Shown here in pieces: positions 1-9,005 of a stretch of 64,000 bases of DNA. Numbering within the stretch: the first letter of the stretch is position 1; every line of letters begins with the position of its first letter. The notes under the pieces were generated by a model, which saw only the letters and a program-made list of their open reading frames with translations, made no database searches and had not been told where the DNA came from. The position numbers were made by a program, and so were the translations under genes. This stretch comes from Candidatus Pristimantibacillus lignocellulolyticus (GTDB lineage: Bacteria; Bacillota; Bacilli; Paenibacillales; Paenibacillaceae): positions 4,336,001 to 4,400,000 of the forward strand of contig CP097899.1 of NCBI GenBank assembly GCA_023639215.1, read 5' to 3'.

Positions 1-597
1 TATCAAAGTCCGCTTTTTGAACTTCCTCTTTCAATGAAGGTTCAAAAAGTGGGCTTTCAGAACCAAGAAGATGAGGTGCTACTTGAGGAAGGAGGAAACG
101 CAAGTGTACGTTATTGGTACACGCGTACCGGACTTCCCAAGTTCACCTCATATTTGATGCCGACTAAACTACGTTAGCATTCTCATCGTTATCAAATTCC
201 GCTTTTTGAACTTCCTCTTTCAATGAAGGTTCAAAAATTGGTCTTTCAGAACCAAGAAGATGAAGTGCTACTTGAGGAAGGAGGAAACGCAAGTGTACGT
301 TGTTGGTACACGCGTACCGGACTTCCCAAGTTCACCTCATATTCGATGCCGACTAAACTACGTTAGCATTCTCATCGTTATCAAAGTCCGCTTTTTGAAC
401 TACCTCTTTCAATGAAGGTTCAAAAAGTGGGCTTTCAGAACCAAGAAGATGAGGTGCTACTTGAGGAAGGAGGAAACGCAAGTGTACGTTATTGGTACAC
501 GCGTACCGGACTTCCCAAGTTCACCTCATATTCGATGCCGATCAAACTACGTTAGCATTCTCATCGTTATCAAAGTCCGCTTTTTGAACTTCCTCTA
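1..597. repeat. 189-bp tandem repeat array, three full copies plus a partial fourth
   Basis: Three copies begin at 1, 190 and 379, each 189 bp, and a 30-base partial copy begins at 568 and stops just before the esterase stop codon at 598. Copies differ at only a few bases. Each unit can fold into two hairpins. In copy 1 the first has 18-base arms at 5-22 and 40-57 with two mismatches. The second has arms at 73-91 and 133-149, with an inner perfect GTGTAC/GTACAC stem at 104-109 and 117-122. No convincing coding frame runs through the unit. A related element sits at 39441-39720, also directly 3' of a minus-strand gene. The array may extend left of the window. Function is unknown; a structured 3' RNA element or a non-autonomous mobile repeat are both possible. 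Confidence 0.9.
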
Positions 598-1503
598 CTA
601 GGAGTATTTACGTTTCAGCCATTCATCAGCTAGTTCAACCCAACTCGCCGCAGCACGATTAATTTGAGATTCATTGTTAGAAGTTGTTCGATCAGCTAAT
701 GATAGACCATGACCACCTTGTTCAAATACATGAAGTTCATACGGAATACGATGTTTCACTAATCCCATCGCAAATTGCAATGAATTCGCAGATAGAACGA
801 GATCATCTTCCGAAGTATGCCATAAAAAGGTTGGCGGAGTATGTGAACCGACAAACCTTGATGGACTGAAGCTTTCAAGTAATTCAAAAGACTGTTCTGA
901 TGTACCAAGAACAGCTGAGTTCATAAGTCCAAGCATATCTTTATACTTCACAGCTTCCTCTTCATTCATTAATTCCATAGAAATGACACTATCAAGTAAT
1001 GCATAACCAAGAATTAACGCGTTCGGTTTAATGTATTCAGCGGATACTCCAATATGTTCACTTACGTATGGTTTGTCCCAATGTACGCCAATACTTCCTG
1101 CCAGATGTCCACCTGCGGAGAACCCAGCAACAGCTATTTGATCAACATGAACATTCCATTTCTCTGCATTATCACGAACCACCGCAATAGCCTTAGCCAC
1201 ATCATATAGTGGTTGAGGGAATTTCACGAGTGCATTCGGATTTTGTTGATTCTGAGGTTGAATTGGAGCTTGTCCATAATAAGTATTGTAATGTAACACA
1301 AATGTTATATATCCTAATGAAGCAAATCTTAACGCTACAGGCTCAGCTTCACGATCAGAAGTGTATAGATAGGCACCACCTGGGCAAATGATAATGGCGG
1401 GTCTTGGTTGACTAGCTTGATCACTGGCTACTTGATATGGAACATAAGACGTAAGTGTAACATGCTCTTGATCATCCCATAATTGGATAGTTTCAATATA
1501 CAT
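598..1503 (-). CDS. alpha/beta hydrolase, acetyl esterase/lipase family
   Basis: Predicted cytoplasmic esterase of about 302 residues that probably hydrolyses short-chain esters, such as acetylated sugars. The oxyanion region reads CPGGAY near the N-terminus, the nucleophile elbow reads GFSAGGH in the middle, and the C-terminal half carries an acidic stretch (SEDDLV) and GGHGLS, giving a plausible Ser-Asp-His triad. The start is set by AGGAGGGG nine bases or less upstream of the ATG at 1503. The frame is open back to 1557, but that extension lies inside a short dispersed repeat and has no ribosome site. The stop codon abuts the 189-bp repeat array. Substrate cannot be told from sequence. Confidence 0.88.
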   Translation of the reverse strand: MYIETIQLWDDQEHVTLTSYVPYQVASDQASQPRPAIIICPGGAYLYTSDREAEPVALRFASLGYITFVLHYNTYYGQAPIQPQNQQNPNALVKFPQPLYDVAKAIAVVRDNAEKWNVHVDQIAVAGFSAGGHLAGSIGVHWDKPYVSEHIGVSAEYIKPNALILGYALLDSVISMELMNEEEAVKYKDMLGLMNSAVLGTSEQSFELLESFSPSRFVGSHTPPTFLWHTSEDDLVLSANSLQFAMGLVKHRIPYELHVFEQGGHGLSLADRTTSNNESQINRAAASWVELADEWLKRKYS

Positions 1504-1550
1504 ACTTGCCCCTCCTATAACTTTTCGTGACATTCTGTAACACTTCTTAG

Positions 1551-1644
1551 TTAACAAAAAGTCGCTTCGGAAGCATTAGTTAAACTTTCTGTGTGTCCTT
1601 AATTGCTTTTAAGTAAACAAAAAGCCTCTTCGAAAGTATTAATA
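1551..1644. repeat. two copies of a short dispersed repeat
   Basis: Two copies of a motif close to ACAAAAAGTnnCTTCGAAAGCATTA lie at 1551-1584 and 1611-1644, about 60 bases apart, between yeeN and the esterase. The first copy is followed by ACTTTCTGT, which nearly completes an inverted repeat with its ACAAAAAGT. Other copies are at about 30391-30412, 32427-32455 (inverted), 41585-41609 and 42610-42641. Confidence 0.7.
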
Positions 1645-1649
1645 ACAAT

Positions 1650-2372
1650 CTATTCGTCACCAAAATTAACGTTATGATACACTTGTTGAACATCATCAAG
1701 ATCTTCTAGCGCATCAATTAATTTCTCAAATTGAACTTGAGCATCTTCTGCTAGTTCAACTTCATTAGCAGCTAACATCATAATCTCAGCTACGTTAAAT
1801 TCATTAATTCCTGCAGCTTTAAATGCATCTTGAACAGCTTGGAATTGATCTGGTTCTGCATATACTACTACATTATCCTCTTCAGCAATAATATCATTCA
1901 CATCAACATCAGCTTCAATCAGTAACTCCATTACTTCGTCTTCTGATTTCCCTGATACACCAATAACTGCCGTAGAATTGAACATATAGGCTACTGAACC
2001 ACTTACACCCATACTACCGCCATTTTTATTAAATGCAGAACGAACTTCAGGTGCAGTACGGTTTACATTATTAGTTAACGCATCAACGATGACCATAGTA
2101 CCATTAGGACCAAAGCCTTCATAACGTAATTCAAAGAATACTTCATCTGAACTACCTTTTGCTTTATCTAATGCACGATCAATAATTGCTTTTGGTACAT
2201 TATATGTTTTCGCACGTTCAAGCACGACTTTAAGTGCACGGTTAGCTTCAGGATCTGGCTCGCCTTTTTTCGCTGCTACATAGATCTCAATTCCGAACTT
2301 AGCATACACTTTACTAGTGTTTGCATCTTTTGAAGCTTTCTTATCTTTAATATTATTCCATTTGCGGCCCAT
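1650..2372 (-). CDS. yeeN: YebC/PmpR family protein, YeeN type
   Basis: Member of the YebC/TACO1 family, 240 residues, the usual length. The N-terminus GRKWNNIKDKKASKD is characteristic of the YeeN branch found in Bacillales; the family continues with the AKFGIEIYVAAKKGEPDPE region and the RALDKAKG motif. The family was long called a transcriptional regulator. More recent work on YebC/TACO1 proteins points to relief of ribosome stalling at proline-rich stretches, so a translation role is the better guess. The ATG at 2372 has a GGGAG ribosome site eight bases upstream. It is a single-gene unit. Confidence 0.93.
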   Translation of the reverse strand: MGRKWNNIKDKKASKDANTSKVYAKFGIEIYVAAKKGEPDPEANRALKVVLERAKTYNVPKAIIDRALDKAKGSSDEVFFELRYEGFGPNGTMVIVDALTNNVNRTAPEVRSAFNKNGGSMGVSGSVAYMFNSTAVIGVSGKSEDEVMELLIEADVDVNDIIAEEDNVVVYAEPDQFQAVQDAFKAAGINEFNVAEIMMLAANEVELAEDAQVQFEKLIDALEDLDDVQQVYHNVNFGDE

Positions 2373-3074
2373 GGTTCTCCCACTTTCTACTTAATATTCT
2401 TTACTATTATAACTGATATCAATAGTAAAATAACAGTCTATCTCTAATGTAAAGCATAAATTATTGAATTATTATTTGTACTTTGTGTCTATTAGATTAA
2501 TTCGTCAAATTTTTTAGGCATTCATCAGTGTGTATTGTATTTTACTGTTGCGTTAATTTGAGGAGTAGTTTATCGCTATTTTACAATTTTCTTTTAATTT
2601 ATTTAGTTTACATAATTATATTTACGTTTTATAATTATGGCTTGACACTTAATTTACAATTTATCTCCGTCATTTCATAAAAAAAATCCAATGACCTCGT
2701 TCGAAGTCATTGGATTTACGTTTGATCCAAAATATAAATAATATGACACTCTAAAAAAGTAAATAAGTATCCCAAATTGTACTCCTCTTACTTTCATAAA
2801 TTATACCTACAGCGGTTTTAACTATTCCTATCTTGACTCCTTATAGCATTTAATAATATCGATTGTAATTATTTCAGATATGATCAATTTATCTAATATT
2901 GATCATGATTTGATGAACTTAGATTTCCACATTCGATATAGTCCAATACTAAAATGCTAAAAGCAATAACTTCTATAATTCTAGGAAGAAGAGCAAACCA
3001 AAGCAGTTTTTTAGTATCTTGCCCGCCCGATAGCTAACAAATCGATATGTAAAATCTGAAAATTCAAGAATTAT
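2373..3074. other. AT-rich intergenic region with a decayed frame
   Basis: About 700 bases hold no convincing gene. A minus-strand hairpin terminator lies at 2684-2717. Between about 2900 and 3045 the minus strand has a roughly 45-codon open stretch with a hydrophobic segment (KLLWFALLPRIIEVIAF), bounded by in-frame stops and lacking any start codon. It reads like the remnant of a small membrane-protein gene. Nothing else stands out. Confidence 0.5.
2684..2717 (-). terminator. intrinsic terminator, minus strand
   Basis: Perfect 12-bp stem (AAATCCAATGAC with its complement) and a ten-base loop. Read on the minus strand, the stem is followed by a run of T. It lies about 360 bases past the small gene at 3075 and beyond the gene remnant, so it may have ended a transcript from the decayed gene. 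Confidence 0.75.
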
Positions 3075-3272
3075 CTATTTCAACATACGTTTAAGAATAT
3101 ATGTACTTTTGCTTTCTTTGACTACCAATTCCCATCCTTGATCTCCAAGAATATTTAAAACTCTTATGAGGGGGATATCATTGTATTTTGGAAAATGCTC
3201 CTTTTCATCCAAAATGTATCTAACACCGTATAGATCATCCTGCTTTCTCAGGACAGTATATTCAAACTTCAT
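3075..3272 (-). CDS. small DUF4177-like protein
   Basis: A 65-residue protein with the pattern of DUF4177 proteins: an N-terminal strand (KFEYTVLRK), then a short helix and the signature GDQGWELVV, then a final strand. Such proteins are small, soluble and of unknown function. The ATG at 3272 has AGAGGTG six bases upstream; a GTG three codons earlier is less well placed. No operon partner is apparent, and the next gene on the same strand is 160 bases away. Confidence 0.65.
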   Translation of the reverse strand: MKFEYTVLRKQDDLYGVRYILDEKEHFPKYNDIPLIRVLNILGDQGWELVVKESKSTYILKRMLK

Positions 3273-3430
3273 GACAATCACCTCTTATTCTTTTCCTTAT
3301 ATATACTACCATAAGTTGGATACATTGTAAGTTTAGATTACAATGGCCGTAAATAGAGAAAAGACAATCTTGATGAGATTAAACTCTCGTGTCCTGTTAG
3401 TTTAATAAGTTTGTTGTCTGTTTCTACACC

Positions 3431-3853
3431 TCAGACCGTTAAATCATTTTCTGATTTTATAGTAATAGCTTCTTGTAAAAGTCTTTGGAGAACAGCAGCA
3501 AAAACGGCGATCACCATAGAGGCTAAAATAATACTTAATCCCATTGGTATGAAACTTGGTGGGTCAACCCTCTTCCCCATGAGATAGTAGAATGGCATAC
3601 CCAGCAGGTACAAGGTACTGATTGTGATGGCACAGTATTTTATCTTCTTTAAAGTTTTTACCGACAATTCCGAGAACGCTTGATTCTTATCGATATAGCT
3701 TAAAAGTTTAAAAGCTTGATACAGAGCAATGTAAAAAGGAATCGCCGCTGCGTACATATCGATTAAAACGAGAGCTTTCATATAAGTTTTATCTGGATAC
3801 AAATCTCCAGCAAAATTCCCAATCTTAGGTACTAAAAATATGCATATCTTCAT
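3431..3853 (-). CDS. DUF2975 membrane protein, N-terminally shortened
   Basis: A 140-residue integral membrane protein of the DUF2975 family. The middle (ALYQAFKLLSYIDKNQAFSE) and the C-terminal ending AITIKSENDLTV are family signatures. Three membrane segments can be seen. Full-length members start with a further hydrophobic segment of about 20 residues; here a stop codon lies in frame six codons upstream of the ATG, and the other frames upstream do not encode the missing part. The small Xre-type regulator that usually follows this family is also absent. The gene may therefore be a truncated remnant. The nearest GGAG is 12 bases from the ATG, an unusually long spacing. Confidence 0.7.
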   Translation of the reverse strand: MKICIFLVPKIGNFAGDLYPDKTYMKALVLIDMYAAAIPFYIALYQAFKLLSYIDKNQAFSELSVKTLKKIKYCAITISTLYLLGMPFYYLMGKRVDPPSFIPMGLSIILASMVIAVFAAVLQRLLQEAITIKSENDLTV

Positions 3854-3990
3854 AACAAAGAATTGCTCCTACATTCAATTGGTAAATTTATTACTTATTC
3901 AACAAAACTGCCTTTTGGTTTAATGAAAAAGAGGAGCTCTATGGTGCAAGCCCCTCCACTACTGTTCCCCGTTATTTCTATAACCGCTAT

Positions 3991-4863
3991 TTATTTCTTT
4001 TTAATTGGGATCCATATTTCGCTCTTAAATTGCGGTGTTGTTACATCTTTGTGCTCATTCCAGAGCATTTCAGGTCCTTCGCTTAGCTCATATTCCGAAG
4101 ACGGAAACCATTCGGCATAAATGCGTCCCCAAATCTCTTGAAGTGCACTTGGAAAAGGGCCTACTGCCGTGAATACAGCCCATGTAGAGGCTGACACCTC
4201 CAACTGAGCGAAGCCATCTTGTGATTCATTCGTTGTGGCCGCCCCGATGTAATGATCCAGCTCTCCTTCCTCCTCCATTCGACTTTCACTGAAATTTGTG
4301 GATGCACTGATTAGTCCTGAAGGTTGAACATTCGAAAAGCTTTTGATCTTATCAATCATATCTGGTGTAAGTCCCGCAAACATCGATGCAATCTCTGGAT
4401 TCACCCCCTGAAATACTAGTGATACTCTTTTTTTGATCCCCACTATGCGAAAAGCCTCTTTGTCTTCAATTCGGTAGTTCATTTCACTTCCTCCTTTGAT
4501 AGTTAGTTGAAATGTCATCCGCGGGAAGGCTTTAAGGGAATGTCCATGGCTCCGGGCTTCCGAGGGAGTAATACCATGTATGCTTTGGAATGCCCTCGTA
4601 AAGGAATCCGGCGAGGTATATCCATATTTCATCGCAACATCGATGATCTTAATATCACTATGGCTTAACTCGAGTGCTGCCAAAGTTAGACGCCTCCTGC
4701 GGATGTATTCCGATAGAGGAATTCCTGCAAGGAATGAGAACATCCGTGTTAGATGATATTCCGAACAGCAGGCAATTTTCGCCGCCTCCTGATAGTCCAC
4801 ACGATTAGTAAGGTTCTCCTCAATATAACTTAAAGATTTGTTCAGTAATGCCAGCATATCCAT
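3991..4863 (-). CDS. AraC-family regulator with GyrI-like effector domain
   Basis: Transcriptional regulator of 290 residues. Two helix-turn-helix units occupy roughly residues 8-105 (AAKIACCSEYHLTRMFSFLA, then IDVAMKYGYTSPDSFTRAFQ). They are followed by a GyrI/AraC_E_bind effector domain from about 125 to the end, the layout of the Rob and BltR-like drug-sensing regulators. It probably binds a small hydrophobic or cationic ligand. The ATG at 4863 follows GGGGAGG by eight bases. A strong inverted repeat sits at 5002-5036 upstream and could be its operator. No efflux gene is adjacent, so the target is not clear. Confidence 0.88.
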   Translation of the reverse strand: MDMLALLNKSLSYIEENLTNRVDYQEAAKIACCSEYHLTRMFSFLAGIPLSEYIRRRRLTLAALELSHSDIKIIDVAMKYGYTSPDSFTRAFQSIHGITPSEARSHGHSLKAFPRMTFQLTIKGGSEMNYRIEDKEAFRIVGIKKRVSLVFQGVNPEIASMFAGLTPDMIDKIKSFSNVQPSGLISASTNFSESRMEEEGELDHYIGAATTNESQDGFAQLEVSASTWAVFTAVGPFPSALQEIWGRIYAEWFPSSEYELSEGPEMLWNEHKDVTTPQFKSEIWIPIKKK

Positions 4864-5001
4864 AATTATCGCCTCCCCTCGTTACTCAAAGCATAACAAA
4901 GAAGGTAATTTCCTTCCCGACATTTAGTGCACAATTCTGCAGGATCTATTATATTGTCGAAGGTCATCCCTTCAATTTTGCGTCAATATACCCTGTGTCA
5001 G

Positions 5002-5036
5002 ACAGTTATAACATGATTAATTCATGTTATAACTGT
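5002..5036. promoter_or_regulatory. perfect 14-bp inverted repeat, operator or terminator
   Basis: Arms ACAGTTATAACATG and its exact complement are separated by seven bases. It lies between the end of the gene at 5086 and the start of the AraC-type gene at 4863. No T-run follows on either strand, which favours a protein-binding site over a terminator, but both readings are possible. Confidence 0.5.
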
Positions 5037-5085
5037 TATTTATTAAATCATTGAAGGTAGGTTTATCTCTAATTTACAATTTAAT

Positions 5086-5487
5086 TTAGTACAGATTTTT
5101 AAGTATGTCCACAAGATAACTTGTCCTTGACTCCTCAATATTATAAATCGTTCCTGAATCGGGAAGTTTCATTAAAGTGCTATTACTTGATTGGTCACCT
5201 AACCAGAGATAGTATAGTTGCTTACCCAAAGTGAACTGATATTCAGGTGGAGGCATATCTACTTTCCCTGTTTGTTTTTCAGCAAATCTTGCTGCATAAG
5301 TAAATTGTTTAATAGCTTCCTTATCCTTAATAATACGTTCTGAATTGGGTAGAACTTCATAAAACATTACCATTTTGTTTACTACTACCTGTGATTCTGT
5401 TACTCGTAGTAAGAAATAACAAACTATAGCCATGATTACCAAAGCAGTAATTAGCCCTATTCGAATATATTTTACGTTTGCTTTCAT
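5086..5487 (-). CDS. small membrane-anchored protein of unknown function
   Basis: A 133-residue protein with one N-terminal transmembrane segment (about residues 10-28, RIGLITALVIMAIVCYFLL) and an extracellular domain of about 100 residues. That domain contains KDKEAIKQFTYAARFAEKQ and a beta-rich stretch with YQFTLGKQLYYLWLG. This resembles the small YhfM-like extracytoplasmic domains of Bacillales, but I do not recognise it firmly. The ribosome site is weak (GAAAGTGTG). It stands alone between AT-rich spacers. Confidence 0.6.
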   Translation of the reverse strand: MKANVKYIRIGLITALVIMAIVCYFLLRVTESQVVVNKMVMFYEVLPNSERIIKDKEAIKQFTYAARFAEKQTGKVDMPPPEYQFTLGKQLYYLWLGDQSSNSTLMKLPDSGTIYNIEESRTSYLVDILKNLY

Positions 5488-5813
5488 GGTATCACACTTT
5501 CTAGAAGAAATTTATGCCACTCTTTACTTCAAACTTGAAATGTACAAATTTCGTAAAGTTAAGATTCTTATAATTCAGATACTTAACTTTAGTTAACATA
5601 ATAATTATTTTGTTTTAATTCTTTCACTGCTTATTGCACATATTATCATTAACGCTATGCCGTTGGATATTGTTTCTAATTTATACCAAATAATTAATTC
5701 CACCTTTTATTTTGTGCTTACTTAGAATATATTTAATTTCAACTTATTTAATTAAAACTCTATTTGCTCTTCTTCGGAATCAATTTCTTACTCTATATTT
5801 GAATGATGGGTTT
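5488..5813. other. AT-rich spacer
   Basis: About 325 bases of very AT-rich sequence between two minus-strand genes. I see no coding frame and no clear terminator. Confidence 0.5.
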
Positions 5814-6560
5814 TTAACGATTAATAATATGAACGTTATTGAAATCTACATTACTCCCAGCATATTGTTCATTATTACACTCTAAAATCACTTCAACTTT
5901 ATATGTACCATCCTGAACAAATTGAATCGACTGATCTTCCATCTTGATCGTTAGGATTTCATCTTTTTCCTCAATATTATCGAATAAGGCGTATATTATT
6001 GCCTTATCTTCCGTCGTTAATTGCCCATATATTTTCACTTCAGCAATCCTTTGAATTTCATTGTCTCGGCTGTTTGGAACCATATATTGCTGCATAAATT
6101 GCTTTGCTTTTTCATCATTCATTTGCTGAAGAAAAAATTGGAAGGGTACTCCTTGGAATGAGGGTAAATATGCGTTATGCCAAGGCATTGTTCTAGTCAG
6201 AAGATTGAAGAACCAGCGAAATTTCAGAGGCTCTGGAGGTGAGATATCTACTTTCTGAGCGATTAGTTTACTATAGGTAGCTTGAATGTCATCGACTTCT
6301 ATTGCAAATCCAATTAAGCCTCGATGGCCATTATTATATTTTGTAGTCCAATCTTGAATCCATCCACCTCCATCTTTCCGCTTAATACGTACAAATTCAA
6401 AATACTCATCCCCAATCCATATATTTGATACTTTGAATCCCTTTGTCCCCTTCCCCCATTTTGGGTTATATGGTAATCCTATCGAGTGGAAAGAACTAAT
6501 TATTTCTTTATCTTCTTGAATGGTTCGATCGACATTGACTACCAGATGATCGATTTTCAA
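5814..6560 (-). CDS. VOC/glyoxalase-like domain protein
   Basis: Soluble protein of 248 residues. The N-terminus KIDHLVVNVD followed by GFKVSNIWIGDEYFEFVRI and GLIGFAIEVDDIQ is the pattern of a vicinal-oxygen-chelate fold of the Glyoxalase_3 sort. The C-terminal 70 residues form a second, unidentified domain. VOC proteins bind a metal and act in isomerase, dioxygenase or antibiotic-binding roles; the substrate is unknown. The start is TTG at 6560, with GAGGGGG nine bases upstream; the nearby ATG is out of frame and closes at once. Confidence 0.72.
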   Translation of the reverse strand: MKIDHLVVNVDRTIQEDKEIISSFHSIGLPYNPKWGKGTKGFKVSNIWIGDEYFEFVRIKRKDGGGWIQDWTTKYNNGHRGLIGFAIEVDDIQATYSKLIAQKVDISPPEPLKFRWFFNLLTRTMPWHNAYLPSFQGVPFQFFLQQMNDEKAKQFMQQYMVPNSRDNEIQRIAEVKIYGQLTTEDKAIIYALFDNIEEKDEILTIKMEDQSIQFVQDGTYKVEVILECNNEQYAGSNVDFNNVHIINR

Positions 6561-6731
6561 AACATTAACCCCCTCATAAAATATACAAATATTACTATTA
6601 TTTTACTCTAAATTGGGCGACACCACTATGAATTTAATTAACAAATTTATAGTAAGGAATTTTCGCATATTTCAATCTTTTAGAATCTAGTTAACATAAT
6701 TATTATTCCGTATTATTATTAGTTCATTACA

Positions 6732-6780
6732 AACACAAAAAAACAGCATGCCATTCATTGGCATGCTGTTTTTTTGTGTT
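6732..6780. terminator. strong bidirectional intrinsic terminator
   Basis: A long perfect stem (CAGCATGCCA with its complement, extended by A/T tracts of seven and by CACA/TGTG) with a five-base loop. It lies three bases past the ABC-F stop codon and ends that transcript. The T-run exists in both directions. Confidence 0.93.
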
Positions 6781-6783
6781 ATT

Positions 6784-8340
6784 TTAGAATACTTTCGTAG
6801 TCCAATCTTCACAATTCCACGTTTCTGTAACGACATCTCGATAGAATTCAGGCTCATGCGAGATAAGCAAAATACTTCCCTTATAAGCTTTAAGTGCACG
6901 TTTTAATTCATCTTTCGCATCAACGTCCAAGTGATTCGTAGGCTCATCGAGTACAAGCAAGTTCGTTTCATTATTAATTATTTTACATAGACGAACTTTA
7001 GCTTTCTCTCCCCCACTTAGTACTACGATTTTACTTTCAATATGTTTAGTCGTTAGACCACATTTTGCAAGCGCAGCACGAACTTCAAACTGAGAATACG
7101 AAGGGAATTCACTCCATACTTCTTCAATACAAGTATTATTATTGGCGTCTTTCGCTTCTTGTTCGAAATAGCCAATTTGTTGAAACTCTCCGCGTTCTAC
7201 TTCCCCTGATACTGCAGGAATTAGACCAAGAATACTTTTAAGCAATGTGGATTTACCAATACCATTAGCACCAACTAAAGCTATCTTCTGTCCACGCTCC
7301 ATACGCAGATCAAGCGGACGAGATAGTGGCTCACCATAACCGATAACTAATTGTCTAGCTTCAAAGATTAACTTACCAGAAGTACGTCCTTCTTTGAAGT
7401 TAAACTGCGGTTTCGGTTTTTCTTTCGCAAGTTCGATAACATCCATCTTATCGAGCTTTTTCTGACGAGACATCGCCATATTACGTGTAGCTACACTTGC
7501 TTTATTACGAGCAACAAAGTCTTTCAACTCAGAAATCTCTTGTTGTTGACGTTTGTAAGCAGACTCAAGTTGTTGTTTACGCATCTCATACACTTCAAGG
7601 AAATGATCATGATCACCTACATAACGATCTAACTTTTGATTTTCCATATGGTAGATCAAGTTTATTACACTATTAAGGAACGGCAGATCATGCGAGATAA
7701 GAATAAATGCATTCTCATACTCTTGAAGATAACGTTTCAACCATTCAATATGTTGCTCATCCAAATAGTTCGTAGGCTCATCTAGTAGTAAAACATCTGG
7801 TTTTTCCAAAAGTAGTTTCGCTAGTAATACTTTCGTACGTTGTCCACCACTTAGATCATTAACATCTTTATCTAGACCAACATCTGTTAACCCTAGACCA
7901 CGAGCGATTTCATCTACTTTTGCATCAATTAGATAGAAATCTTGATTCGTTAATGTATCCTGAATATTACCTACTTCTTCAAGTAGCTTTTCTAGCTCTT
8001 CAGGCGTTACATCACCCATCTTCATGTACATATCGTTCATTTCCTGCTCCATATCGAGCAAGTATTGGAACGCGCCTTTTAATACGTCACGCATCGTCAT
8101 TCCTTTTGAAAGAACGGCATGTTGATCCAAATAACCAACGCGCATACGTCGCGACCATTCTACTTTACCATCATCAGGCTGAAGTTTTCCTGTAATGATG
8201 TTCATAAATGTAGATTTACCTTCACCATTCGCGCCAATTAGACCAATATGTTCTCCTTTAAGTAATCGGAATGAAACATCACTGAAAATAGCACGATCAC
8301 CAAAACCATGACTTAGACGTTCAACATTTAATATACTCAT
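6784..8340 (-). CDS. ykpA: ABC-F family ATPase, YkpA/YbiT type
   Basis: Cytosolic ABC-F protein of 518 residues with two nucleotide-binding domains and no membrane part. Domain 1 has Walker A GANGEGKST, signature LSGGQ and Walker B LLLDEPTNYLD. Domain 2 has GANGIGKST, LSGGEKAKVRL and LVLDEPTNHLD. The linker (about residues 240-320) is charged and coiled, with ARNKASVATRNMAMSRQKK, as in the ribosome-binding ABC-F proteins. It matches the Bacillales YkpA branch closely, a housekeeping translation factor rather than an antibiotic-resistance ABC-F. The ATG at 8340 has AGGGTG just upstream. Its terminator is at 6732-6780. Confidence 0.93.
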   Translation of the reverse strand: MSILNVERLSHGFGDRAIFSDVSFRLLKGEHIGLIGANGEGKSTFMNIITGKLQPDDGKVEWSRRMRVGYLDQHAVLSKGMTMRDVLKGAFQYLLDMEQEMNDMYMKMGDVTPEELEKLLEEVGNIQDTLTNQDFYLIDAKVDEIARGLGLTDVGLDKDVNDLSGGQRTKVLLAKLLLEKPDVLLLDEPTNYLDEQHIEWLKRYLQEYENAFILISHDLPFLNSVINLIYHMENQKLDRYVGDHDHFLEVYEMRKQQLESAYKRQQQEISELKDFVARNKASVATRNMAMSRQKKLDKMDVIELAKEKPKPQFNFKEGRTSGKLIFEARQLVIGYGEPLSRPLDLRMERGQKIALVGANGIGKSTLLKSILGLIPAVSGEVERGEFQQIGYFEQEAKDANNNTCIEEVWSEFPSYSQFEVRAALAKCGLTTKHIESKIVVLSGGEKAKVRLCKIINNETNLLVLDEPTNHLDVDAKDELKRALKAYKGSILLISHEPEFYRDVVTETWNCEDWTTKVF

Positions 8341-8561
8341 TTAGCACCCTATCCTTTGTTCGTATCTCGATATATTATAAGCGTAATCAGTGGTCAGACT
8401 CAACTGTTAATTGAATTTTTCCCAAATCAATTCTGCTAATCTTTCACTAAATTTGTCGATAAGTATATGCAATACGCCATCCACAAACCGACAAACATTG
8501 TTCTTAACCTTTGTTAGTATAGAAACTAATCTGGTTAATTAACTTTTGAGGTGACTATACT

Positions 8562-8849
8562 ATGGAATTAAATTTGATCATGAATGAACATTTTCAAAAT
8601 GAAACAATTTGCTTCGACGGCTTTGCATTCAAGAACTGTATTTTTACCGATTGTGTAATTCTCATCACTTGTATGGATTTCGAATTCAGAAATTGTACGT
8701 TCTTCGGTTCGACATTACACATTGAACCATCATTGCCGATATTTGAAATCTCTCATCAACTCTCACAATCTCTCTATGACGATTCAACGCACTGCTATCG
8801 TGATGATTATCAATATCCTCAGACTGCATTGCCATTACCAACACGTTAA
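8562..8849 (+). CDS. small protein with degenerate pentapeptide-type repeats
   Basis: A 95-residue protein. Residues 18-53 hold alternating hydrophobic residues in a five-residue spacing (FAFKNCIFTDCVI, then DFEFRNCTFFGS), the look of about seven pentapeptide-repeat coils. The remainder is low-complexity and polar. The ATG at 8562 has GAGGTGA eight bases upstream, so translation is likely. It is far too short for a full right-handed helix and may need a partner. Two longer pentapeptide proteins lie at 12270 and 14752. Confidence 0.6.
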   Translation: MELNLIMNEHFQNETICFDGFAFKNCIFTDCVILITCMDFEFRNCTFFGSTLHIEPSLPIFEISHQLSQSLYDDSTHCYRDDYQYPQTALPLPTR

Positions 8850-8936
8850 TAAAGCTTAGATTCAGTATGGTGGACAGTTTGCAAAATAATAATTGTACTT
8901 AGTGTAAATGATTCATCACACCATCGACGAATATGA

Positions 8937-8985
8937 AAAGAGCAGTTACGTTGCAATCTACGATTGCGGAACGTAACTGCTCTTT
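8937..8985. terminator. intrinsic terminator of pyk
   Basis: A 16-bp stem (AAAGAGCAGTTACGTT with its complement) continues, after a two-base bulge, into GCAATC/GATTGC. It lies about 20 bases past the pyruvate kinase stop codon and could also serve the plus-strand gene ending at 8849. Confidence 0.9.
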
Positions 8986-9005
8986 CTATATATTATATAG
9001 ATGAA

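Noticed and set aside
1..597. Possible CRISPR array
   Set aside because: The unit is 189 bp with near-identical content along its whole length, not short repeats with unique spacers, and no cas genes are seen.
2900..3045. Small membrane-protein gene on the minus strand
   Set aside because: The hydrophobic stretch is bounded by stops and has no start codon; treated only as a remnant.
6784..8340. ABC-F antibiotic-resistance protein
   Set aside because: Sequence fits the housekeeping YkpA/YbiT branch rather than Vga/Lsa/Msr-type resistance proteins.
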